The notes beneath the pieces were generated by a model. That model was not told where the DNA came from and made no database searches. It worked only from the letters and a program-made list of their open reading frames with translations. Below, in pieces: positions 51,751 to 58,544 of a stretch of 64,000 nt of DNA. Every line of letters begins with the position of its first letter. Within the stretch, counting starts at the first letter, position 1. Source of the DNA: Duodenibacillus sp963647785. GTDB lineage: Bacteria > Pseudomonadota > Gammaproteobacteria > Burkholderiales > Burkholderiaceae_F. A program made the position numbers and the translations under genes. The stretch covers positions 1 to 64,000 of the forward strand of contig CAVJBF010000001.1 in NCBI GenBank assembly GCA_963647785.1, in the 5' to 3' direction.

Positions 51751-51784
51751 TCTCAATTTTCAACGACTTTTCCCTCTAGTCTCT

Positions 51785-53350
51785 ATGCAGCACGATCGCA
51801 TTCTTATTCTGGACTTCGGCAGCCAGGTGACGCAGCTCATTGCGCGCCGCGTGCGCGAAGCGCATGTGTACTGCGAAGTTCACGCCAATGACGTTTCCGC
51901 CGACTTCATCAATGAATTCAAGCCTTCGGGCATCATCCTCTCGGGCTCGCACATGAGCGCCTACGAAGAGAGCAATGATCAGGCGTCCGAAGCGGTCTTC
52001 AAGGCGGGCGTTCCGGTGCTGGGCATCTGCTACGGCATGCAGACCATGGCGCAGCAGCTCGGGGGAAAGGTGGAGAGCGGCACGAAGCGCGAGTTCGGCT
52101 ACGCCGAAGTGCGCGCGCACAACCACACGAAGCTTCTGGAAGGCATTGAAGACTTCAAGGGCGACAACGGCGAGGGCATGCTCAAAGTTTGGATGAGCCA
52201 CGGCGACAAGGTGGCGGAGCTCCCGCCCGGATTCGTGGTGATGGCCTCGACCCCGTCCTGCCCCATCGCGGGCATGGCCGATGAGAAGCGCCGTTTCTAC
52301 GCCGTGCAGTTCCACCCCGAAGTGACGCACACCGTGAAGGGACGTGAAATTCTGCAGCGCTTTGTGCTGGACATCTGCGGGTGCCGCCCGGACTGGGTGA
52401 TGGAGGACTACATTACCGAAGCCGTGGAGTCGATTCGCGCTCAGGTGGGGAGCGACCAGGTCATTCTGGGGCTCTCGGGCGGCGTTGACAGCTCGGTAGC
52501 CGCTGCGCTCATTCACCGCGCGATCGGCGACCAGCTCACCTGCGTCTTCGTGGACAACGGGCTTTTGCGCAAGAACGAGCGCGAGCAGGTGCGCGACACC
52601 TTTGAAAAGCACATGGGCATGAAGCTCGTGGTGGTGGACGCGATCGACCGCTTCATGAACGCCTTGGCGGGGGAAACCGATCCCGAAAAGAAGCGCAAGA
52701 TCATCGGCCGCGAATTCGTGAACTGCTTCCAGGCCGAAGCCGAAAAGATGACGGACGCGAAGTGGCTCGCGCAGGGCACGATCTATCCGGACGTGATTGA
52801 AAGCGCGGCTGCGAAGACAAAGAAGGCAAAGACGATCAAGAGCCACCACAATGTGGGCGGGTTGCCTGACACTCTCAAATTGAAGCTTCTTGAGCCCCTG
52901 CGCTCGCTTTTCAAGGACGAAGTGCGCGAGCTGGGCGTGAAGCTTGGCTTGCCTGCGGAGATGGTCTACCGCCACCCCTTCCCGGGGCCGGGCCTGGGCG
53001 TGCGCATTCTGGGCGAAGTGAAGCGCGAGTACGCGGACATCCTCCGCGAAGCCGATGCGATCTTCATCGACGAGCTGCGCGCCGCGGGCTGGTACGACAA
53101 GGTGAGCCAGGCCTTCGTGGTCTTCCTCCCCGTGAAGAGCGTTGGCGTCATGGGCGACGGCCGCACCTACGAGTGGGTGGTGAGCCTGCGCTCCGTGCAG
53201 ACGAGCGACTTCATGACGGCGAAGTGGTCGGAGCTTCCCTACGAACTGCTGGGCCGCGTCTCGAACCGCATCATCAACGAAGTGAAGGGCATCAACCGCG
53301 TCGTTTACGACGTTTCCGGAAAGCCGCCCGCCACGATTGAATGGGAGTAA
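51785..53350 (+). CDS. guaA: GMP synthase (glutamine-hydrolysing)
   Basis: Converts XMP to GMP using glutamine and ATP. The N-terminal class I amidotransferase domain has GICYGMQTMAQ (catalytic Cys) and FHPEVTHT. The ATP pyrophosphatase domain has the P-loop LSGGVDSSVAAAL near residue 235, and the C-terminal dimerisation domain ends KPPATIEWE. ATG 51785 gives the expected MQHDRILILDFGSQVTQLIARRVRE; an upstream in-frame start would add 20 residues overlapping the terminator. Length 521. Confidence 0.97.
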   Translation: MQHDRILILDFGSQVTQLIARRVREAHVYCEVHANDVSADFINEFKPSGIILSGSHMSAYEESNDQASEAVFKAGVPVLGICYGMQTMAQQLGGKVESGTKREFGYAEVRAHNHTKLLEGIEDFKGDNGEGMLKVWMSHGDKVAELPPGFVVMASTPSCPIAGMADEKRRFYAVQFHPEVTHTVKGREILQRFVLDICGCRPDWVMEDYITEAVESIRAQVGSDQVILGLSGGVDSSVAAALIHRAIGDQLTCVFVDNGLLRKNEREQVRDTFEKHMGMKLVVVDAIDRFMNALAGETDPEKKRKIIGREFVNCFQAEAEKMTDAKWLAQGTIYPDVIESAAAKTKKAKTIKSHHNVGGLPDTLKLKLLEPLRSLFKDEVRELGVKLGLPAEMVYRHPFPGPGLGVRILGEVKREYADILREADAIFIDELRAAGWYDKVSQAFVVFLPVKSVGVMGDGRTYEWVVSLRSVQTSDFMTAKWSELPYELLGRVSNRIINEVKGINRVVYDVSGKPPATIEWE

Positions 53351-53396
53351 GGCAAGAAGCCTGCGCAAGGGCCGTGTGAAGCGGCCCTCGCGCCCC

Positions 53397-53447
53397 AAGG
53401 CGGCCAGACCGACGGAGAACATCCCAACGGGCGGCCGCCTTTTTTTG
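53397..53447 (+). terminator. Terminator of guaA
   Basis: AAGGCGGCC pairs with GGCCGCCTT around a 27-base loop, with a T run of seven, about 50-95 bases after guaA. Confidence 0.75.
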
Positions 53448-53464
53448 TCTTTTAGGAGAATGCC

Positions 53465-53875
53465 ATGCAGCATCAGTGCCGCATCACTGTCCTCGAAACC
53501 AAGGTCTTTCCGGAACTGCAGGCGAAGTACCTTGCGAACCCAAAGTCTGGCCCTTGCCCTTGCTTCAAGCCCGGTGACACGTTCCTCTTGAAGCGCACGC
53601 CCGAGCAGGATGACTTTTTTCGCCTTATGAATGGGCGCTTTTGCGGCGAAGCCTGGGATGCCGTGAGCCGCTACGTCTACACGGCGCTGCAGGGCGGCTC
53701 CCTCATGCACCGGTGGACGAACGACGAACGGATGATGATCGCCTGCTGCAACGACGGCACGCGCCCCGTCATCTTCAAGATCGAGCGCATCGACATTCCG
53801 GAAAATGAAGAGGAAAAGGCGTGGCTCGAGAAACAAAATTTCCGTAATACGAAAGACAACGCCTACACGGGGTGA
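53465..53875 (+). CDS. TIGR04076-like small protein of unknown function
   Basis: A 136-residue soluble protein that opens CRITVLETKVFPELQAKYL, then GPCPCFKPGDTFLL, with Trp/Tyr-containing WDAVSRYVYTALQGG and ACCNDGTRPVIFKIERI. This is the layout of TIGR04076 proteins (a beta domain with a conserved C..FxxG and a W-x(n)-L-x-G-G segment). The family has no known function. It has its own AGGAG ribosome binding site and sits behind the guaA terminator, so it is probably transcribed alone. The six cysteines are notable for such a short protein. Confidence 0.7.
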   Translation: MQHQCRITVLETKVFPELQAKYLANPKSGPCPCFKPGDTFLLKRTPEQDDFFRLMNGRFCGEAWDAVSRYVYTALQGGSLMHRWTNDERMMIACCNDGTRPVIFKIERIDIPENEEEKAWLEKQNFRNTKDNAYTG

Positions 53876-54041
53876 TTTTTTTTGCACCGATCGGGTGCAT
53901 CGAGGGGGCGGACGGCAGGATTTACCCTTAGGGTGTGGCAAATCGGCCCCATCGTTGCAGGCCTTGATTGAGACATCAGGAGGACTGATTTTTTGACAAA
54001 ATCTTCCTGTGGAAAACACAAGACGTTGTGGTTGGCCGGGC

Positions 54042-54071
54042 TTGACACCCCTGCCGGTCGGGCCTTATTGT
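54042..54071 (+). promoter_or_regulatory. Promoter candidate for nrdD
   Basis: TTGACA (54042-54047), 18 bases, TATTGT (54066-54071); the 17-base alternative reads TTATTG. Confidence 0.55.
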
Positions 54072-54079
54072 CACCCTGC

Positions 54080-54107
54080 CGTCCGAAAGTTGGACGCGTC
54101 TTTTTTG
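54080..54107 (+). terminator. Leader hairpin with T-run upstream of nrdD
   Basis: CGTCC-GAAAGTT-GGACG followed by CGTCTTTTTTG, starting within about 10 bases of the predicted transcription start. A short stem, but in position for attenuation of nrdD. Confidence 0.4.
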
Positions 54108-54239
54108 TTTTCCCTTTTTTGTCTGGCGGTGCGCCGAAGGCGTCTTCCGGGGCTAGCGGTCCGGGCGGCGCAAGGCGTGTTTTCGCATGTTGCGAAGGGC
54201 TCCTGAGTTCGGCGCCGCCCAAGCTAAGCGAGTTGAATT

Positions 54240-56243
54240 ATGTCCGTCATGCCTCAGCACCTTGTCAAGCGCGATGGCAGCGTCAAGCCTTTTGACGCCG
54301 CCAAGATCGTGGCCGCCGTCACCAAGGCGGGGAAGGCGACGGGCGAATTCAGCGCTGAGGAGGCAGAGCGCCTCGTCCGTGAGCGGGTGCTGCCGAAGCT
54401 GGCGGCAGCAAACTGCGCGACGCCCCGCATTGAAGCAGTGCAGGATGCCGTGGAGCACGGCCTTTTTGAGGCGGGGTTCTTTGCAACGCTCAGAAGCTGC
54501 ATCATCTACCGCGAGCAGCGCGCGAAGATGCGGGACGTGAAAAAGAGCTGGGTCAATGTGGAAAGTTCCATGAATGAGTACCTGGACCAGAGCGACTGGC
54601 GCGTGAACGCCAACGCCAACCAGGGATACAGCCTTGGGGGCCTCATTTTGAACGTCGCGGGGAAGGTGGTTGCGAACTACTGGCTCAATTTCATCTACCC
54701 TCCCGAAATCGGCGCCGCGCACCGCAACGCGGACTTTCACATCCATGACCTTGACATGCTCTCGGGCTACTGCGCGGGCTGGAGCTTGAGAACGCTCATC
54801 ACCGAGGGCTTCAACGGCGTGCCGGGAAAGGTGGAGTCCGCGCCCCCGAAGCATCTCACGTCGGCGACGGGGCAGATCGTGAACTTCCTTGGCACGATGC
54901 AGAACGAATGGGCGGGCGCCCAGGCGTTTTCGTCCTTTGACACGTACATGGCGCCCTTCATCCGCAAGGACAATCTCCCCTACGACGAAGTGAAGCAGTG
55001 CATTCAGGAGCTCATCTACAACCTCAACGTGCCGAGCCGCTGGGGCACGCAGACGCCCTTTACGAATCTCACCTTTGACTGGACGTGCCCGGAGGACTTG
55101 AAGCCCCAGCACCCCGTGATCGGCGGCGAGGAGATGCCCTTCACGTACGGCGAGCTGCAGGCCGAGATGGACATGATCAACCGCGCCTACATCGAGGTGA
55201 TGATGCAGGGCGACGCCAAGGGGCGCGTCTTCACGTTCCCGATCCCGACGTACAACATCACGCCTGACTTTGACTGGGAGAGCCCGAACTGCCTGCCGCT
55301 TTTTGAGATGACGGCGCGCTACGGGCTGCCGTACTTCCAGAACTTCATCAACTCGGAATTGAAGCCCAACATGATCCGGTCGATGTGCTGCCGCCTGCAG
55401 CTCGATCTCAGAGAGCTTCTAAAGCGCGGCAACGGGCTCTTTGGCTCGGCGGAGCAGACGGGGTCGCTCGGCGTCGTGACGATCAACTGCGCTCGCCTCG
55501 GCTACCTCTTCAAGGGCAACGAAGCGGCGCTCATCGAGCGGCTCGATCATTTGCTCGATCTCGCGAAGGAGTCCTTGGAAATCAAGCGCAAGGTGATTCA
55601 GCGCCATATCGACGAGGGGCTCTTTCCTTATACGCGCCGCTACCTGGGGACGCTGCGCAATCACTTTTCCACGATTGGCGTCAATGGCGTGAACGAGATG
55701 ATCCGCAATTTCACCGGGGGCGCCGACGACATCACGAGCGAAACGGGGCATGCGATGGCGGTGAGGCTTCTCGATCACGTCCGAGAGAAGCTTGTGGCGT
55801 TTCAGTCGGAGACGGACCACATGTACAACCTCGAGGCGACGCCCGCGGAAGGGACGACGTATCGCTTTGCGAAGGAAGACAAGAAGCGCTTTCCCGACAT
55901 TCTGCAGGCGGGGACGCCCGAGCATCCCTACTACACGAATTCGTCGCAGCTGCCGGTGGGCTATACGGACGATCCCTTTGAAGCGCTGGAAATGCAGGAA
56001 GACCTCCAGCGCAAGTACACGGGGGGCACTGTGCTTCACCTCTACATGAACGAGGCGGTGAGCTCCGCCGAGGCCTGCCGCGACTTGGTGCGCCGGACGC
56101 TGACGCGATTCCGGCTTCCCTACATCACGGTGACGCCGACGTTCTCGATTTGCCCCCGGCATGGGTACCTCTCCGGGCGGCATGACTTCTGCCCCAAGTG
56201 CGACGCAGAGCTCATTGCGAGAAAGCGTGCGAAGGCCCATTGA
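54240..56243 (+). CDS. nrdD: Anaerobic (class III) ribonucleoside-triphosphate reductase, large fragment
   Basis: Reduces NTPs to dNTPs without oxygen, usually with formate as reductant. The 667 residues have an ATP-cone at the N-terminus (HLVKRDGSVKPFDAAKIVAAVTKAG), then the barrel with HIHDLDMLSGYCAGWSL and NLNVPSRWGTQTPFTN. The C-terminal zinc-ribbon-like segment is FSICPRHGYLSGRHDFCPKCDAE. The glycyl-radical loop, which normally follows that zinc region at once in the same polypeptide, is missing: the frame ends AELIARKRAKAH. The missing piece is encoded by the next gene. Reading from 54240 gives MSVMPQHL; ATG 54249 is an alternative. Confidence 0.93.
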   Translation: MSVMPQHLVKRDGSVKPFDAAKIVAAVTKAGKATGEFSAEEAERLVRERVLPKLAAANCATPRIEAVQDAVEHGLFEAGFFATLRSCIIYREQRAKMRDVKKSWVNVESSMNEYLDQSDWRVNANANQGYSLGGLILNVAGKVVANYWLNFIYPPEIGAAHRNADFHIHDLDMLSGYCAGWSLRTLITEGFNGVPGKVESAPPKHLTSATGQIVNFLGTMQNEWAGAQAFSSFDTYMAPFIRKDNLPYDEVKQCIQELIYNLNVPSRWGTQTPFTNLTFDWTCPEDLKPQHPVIGGEEMPFTYGELQAEMDMINRAYIEVMMQGDAKGRVFTFPIPTYNITPDFDWESPNCLPLFEMTARYGLPYFQNFINSELKPNMIRSMCCRLQLDLRELLKRGNGLFGSAEQTGSLGVVTINCARLGYLFKGNEAALIERLDHLLDLAKESLEIKRKVIQRHIDEGLFPYTRRYLGTLRNHFSTIGVNGVNEMIRNFTGGADDITSETGHAMAVRLLDHVREKLVAFQSETDHMYNLEATPAEGTTYRFAKEDKKRFPDILQAGTPEHPYYTNSSQLPVGYTDDPFEALEMQEDLQRKYTGGTVLHLYMNEAVSSAEACRDLVRRTLTRFRLPYITVTPTFSICPRHGYLSGRHDFCPKCDAELIARKRAKAH

Positions 56244-56315
56244 GCCGATAGGCTTCATCAATCGATTTTTGCGGCACAATGGACTGAATGGATTTCAATG
56301 AAAAAGGAGACAATC

Positions 56316-56507
56316 ATGGAAAACGCCAGCAGCGAAAAGGTGGAGTTGAAGGACAGCGAGCGCCAGCCCTGCGAGGTCTGGACCCGCGTGATGGGCTACC
56401 ACCGTCCGGTGCAGTCCTTTAACATCGGCAAGAAGGGGGAATTTGAAGAGCGCAAGTACTTTGTGGAGGCGAAGTGCCGTCCGCACAGCCAGCCGGCTGC
56501 AGCCTAG
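56316..56507 (+). CDS. Separate glycyl-radical segment of the class III ribonucleotide reductase
   Basis: A 63-residue protein with its own AAGGAG ribosome binding site (56304-56309, 6-base spacing). Its core CEVWTRVMGYHRPVQSFN, then IGKKGEFEERKYFVE, is the C-terminal glycyl-radical loop of NrdD, with the radical-bearing Gly predicted at residue 27 (RVMGY). The standard continuation of NrdD after its zinc site has exactly this pattern (EVxxRVxGYxRPVxxxNxGKxxEF). It lies between nrdD and the activase nrdG, so it is presumably a separate small subunit docking into NrdD, in the manner of YfiD/GrcA with damaged pyruvate formate-lyase. No frameshift signal links it to nrdD; 72 bases separate them. 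Confidence 0.85.
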   Translation: MENASSEKVELKDSERQPCEVWTRVMGYHRPVQSFNIGKKGEFEERKYFVEAKCRPHSQPAAA

Positions 56508-56519
56508 GACAATCGTTCG

Positions 56520-57311
56520 GTGGATTCGATGATTCTCCCCTTGGAAATCCGCGCTGAGGAGACGGCTCCCGGCGCGGATTTTTCACTTCCCGCCGACCGC
56601 CTCAAGGTGGCGGCGATCACGCCCTTTACGACGATTGACTTTCCTGGAAAGCTCGCCGCGGTGGTCTTCGTGCAGGGCTGCCCCTGGAAGTGCGGCTATT
56701 GTCAGAACGACTGGATGCAGTCGCGGGAATTTCCTGCCGATCTCGCGCACGAAAGCTGGGGGGCGGCGGCAGAGCTTCTTGCCCGGCGCCGCGGGCTTTT
56801 GGATGCCGTCGTTTTTTCAGGGGGCGAACCCGCCATGGATCCCGCGCTGCCGGCTGCCGTGCGCGCGGTGAAGGAAGCGTTCGGCATGCTCGCAGGGCTT
56901 CATACGGGGGGCGCCTATCCGCGGCGCGTAAGGGACGTGCTCCCGATGACGGACTGGGTGGGGCTTGACGTGAAGGCGCCGCCCGAAGACGCGGAGCTTT
57001 TTGACCGGATGACGGGGCGGCAAGGGAGCAGCCTCGCGTGGCGCGAGACGTTTGAGGCGGTGGCGGCGTCGGGCGTGGCGTATGAATGCCGCACCACGGC
57101 GCATCCGTCGATGCTTTCGCCCGAAGACCTTCTTGCCACCGCCCGCTGGCTCGCGGCGCGAGGCGTGGAGAACTACGCGCTCCAGATTTACCGCCGGCCG
57201 CCGGGAGCACTGTTTGCGGCGCTTCCCGCCGTGGGATCGGACTATCCCGGAGACGCCGTGGAAGCAGAGATGATGCGCCTCTTTCCCCGCTTCACGCTGC
57301 GTCGCGGCTGA
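56520..57311 (+). CDS. nrdG: Anaerobic ribonucleotide reductase activase (radical SAM)
   Basis: Generates the glycyl radical in the reductase using SAM and a [4Fe-4S] cluster. The 263 residues contain CPWKCGYC (CxxxCxxC, about residues 56-63) after ITPFTTIDFPGKLAAVVFVQG, the GGEP motif near residue 101, and GLDVKAPPED further on. The sequence is of the NrdG2/TIGR02495 kind rather than short E. coli NrdG. It starts 12 bases after the glycyl-radical gene, so the three form an operon. Its target would be Gly27 of the small protein. Confidence 0.92.
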   Translation: MDSMILPLEIRAEETAPGADFSLPADRLKVAAITPFTTIDFPGKLAAVVFVQGCPWKCGYCQNDWMQSREFPADLAHESWGAAAELLARRRGLLDAVVFSGGEPAMDPALPAAVRAVKEAFGMLAGLHTGGAYPRRVRDVLPMTDWVGLDVKAPPEDAELFDRMTGRQGSSLAWRETFEAVAASGVAYECRTTAHPSMLSPEDLLATARWLAARGVENYALQIYRRPPGALFAALPAVGSDYPGDAVEAEMMRLFPRFTLRRG

Positions 57312-57320
57312 AGGCGGGCT

Positions 57321-57917
57321 TCAGTAGAGCTTTCCGGTGCGTACGAGATTCTGGCCGCGCGGCGTGCCGTAGGTGAGCGCCACGCGGCGGCTCGCGGCAA
57401 AGTAGAGGGTCCACCCCAGCGCCCAGCCAAAAAGCTGGAAGAGGGAGAATTCAGTGAGTTCGCTCTCAAAGTACCAGCTTTGCAGCACCGCGACGCCCGG
57501 GCCCATGATCCAGAGAAGAATGATTGCGGTGGCGATCGCCGACGGCTTGCGCTTTGCGACAATCTGCCAGAGAACGATGGCGCCGAAAAGGAGCGCAAAC
57601 ACCGTGGGGAGCACGGCAACGAGAATGCTCTGCAGCGTGCCCGGGGACTTCTGGTAGACGTAGACCAATTCGCCCGAGAGGTAGCACGCCTCCCAAAGGC
57701 CCCTCAGGAACCAGGCGACCTGCCCCGCGAGAAAGACAATGAGCCAGCCGCCCACGCCCGAGGCGAGCTTTTCGTGCTTCAGGGCGGGCGGAAAGCTCTT
57801 GGCCCACTTTACGAGCACCACCGTCGGGATGGTGATGATGACGGCGAGGAGGGCGACCACAAAAAGCGTCTTCAGGTTGAAGACGCTGATGAAAAAGGCT
57901 TGCAGTGATTCAGGCAT
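57321..57917 (-). CDS. DUF2569-like membrane protein
   Basis: A 198-residue inner-membrane protein with about five hydrophobic helices (about residues 8-33, 53-72, 95-117, 128-148, 160-176). The segment GVGGWLIVFLAG near residue 53 and the ending WTLYFAASRRVALTYG resemble the DUF2569 family (GGWL at the first helix; YF-x-S-x-RV-x-x-T near the end). No function is known. It lies convergent to nrdG with only about 10 bases between stops. Confidence 0.65.
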   Translation of the reverse strand: MPESLQAFFISVFNLKTLFVVALLAVIITIPTVVLVKWAKSFPPALKHEKLASGVGGWLIVFLAGQVAWFLRGLWEACYLSGELVYVYQKSPGTLQSILVAVLPTVFALLFGAIVLWQIVAKRKPSAIATAIILLWIMGPGVAVLQSWYFESELTEFSLFQLFGWALGWTLYFAASRRVALTYGTPRGQNLVRTGKLY

Positions 57918-57952
57918 GAGTTCACCAGCGAAAAGAAAAGCGGGCGCATACT

Positions 57953-58447
57953 TTAGCGCGGGCAGTCAAATTTCAAGGCGGCTTTTTTGAGTGCAGATGT
58001 TTCTGCGGAGGCGTTGGGGAGGGCGTCGATTCCGCAGGAGCAATGCCCTTCGCGGGCGTCATCTTCAAGCCCCGTCAAAATGCCGCAGGGATGGCCGTCC
58101 GCATGGCCGGAGCAGCGCAGCGCGAGGGCGAGAAGGTGCTCTCGCAAGAGCTGCAGCTCGCAGATTTTTTCGCTGATCGCCGTTACGTGACGGGCGATCA
58201 AGGCGTGGACTTCTTGGCAGTCTTCGGGCTTGGCGGCGTCGTAGGCGACGAGCGCCGCCACGTCTTCGAGACTCATGTCAAGCGCACGGCAGTGGCGGAT
58301 GAAGCGCAGGCGCTCCAAGTGTCTTTCGCTGTAGACGCGGTAGTTGGAATCTGTGCGCGCGGCGGGCTCGATGAGCCCTTTTGTCTCGTAAAACCGAATG
58401 GTTTCAACGCTGAATCCCGACTGGGCGGCGAGCTCTCCGATGCGCAT
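57953..58447 (-). CDS. cadR: CadR/PbrR-like metal-responsive MerR regulator
   Basis: A 164-residue MerR-family regulator that senses Cd(II)/Pb(II)/Zn(II)-type cations and activates the divergent ATPase gene. The HTH domain MRIGELAAQSGFSVETIRFYETKGLIEPAARTDSNYRVYSERHL is standard, followed by the dimerisation helix. Cys77, Cys112 and Cys121 stand at the places of the metal ligands of CadR/PbrR, the latter two in RCSGHADGHPCGILTGL; the C-terminal tail adds more Cys (HCSCGID). ATG 58447 is chosen since the family always starts MRIGELA; a longer frame runs through the divergent promoter. Which metal it prefers cannot be read off. Confidence 0.88.
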   Translation of the reverse strand: MRIGELAAQSGFSVETIRFYETKGLIEPAARTDSNYRVYSERHLERLRFIRHCRALDMSLEDVAALVAYDAAKPEDCQEVHALIARHVTAISEKICELQLLREHLLALALRCSGHADGHPCGILTGLEDDAREGHCSCGIDALPNASAETSALKKAALKFDCPR

Positions 58448-58480
58448 GACGACCTCTTTTTGAAAAAACGGCGGCAGGAC

Positions 58481-58511
58481 TTGACCCTGAAGCGGCTTCA
58501 GGGTTTCTAAT
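58481..58511 (+). promoter_or_regulatory. CadR-type promoter/operator of the metal ATPase
   Basis: TTGACC (58481-58486), 19 bases, TCTAAT (58506-58511). The spacer lies on a perfect dyad ACCCTGAAGC-G-GCTTCAGGGT (58484-58504). A 19-bp spacer with a central dyad is the hallmark of MerR-activated promoters, and the ends ACCCT..AGGGT match the CadR/PbrR operator pattern. Confidence 0.85.
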
Positions 58512-58544
58512 CCCCTCACCTTAGCAAATGAGAGAGGCCGAGTG

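Larger units (their letters stand above)
53876..54239. other. Control region upstream of nrdD
   Basis: About 360 bases without a gene. It holds TGCACC/GGTGCA (53882-53899), a dyad CACAA-N4-TTGTG (54017-54030), a promoter candidate (54042-54071) and a hairpin with T-run (54080-54107). TTGAT-N6-ATCAG near 53964 resembles an FNR site but the spacing is wrong. Confidence 0.5.

Noticed and set aside
53960..53980. FNR-type site upstream of nrdD (TTGAT..ATCAG)
   Set aside because: Half-sites are 6 bases apart instead of 4 and one base deviates.
51776..54019. A 747-codon open frame on the minus strand across guaA and the TIGR04076-type gene
   Set aside because: It covers guaA antisense, has no family features and runs through a terminator.
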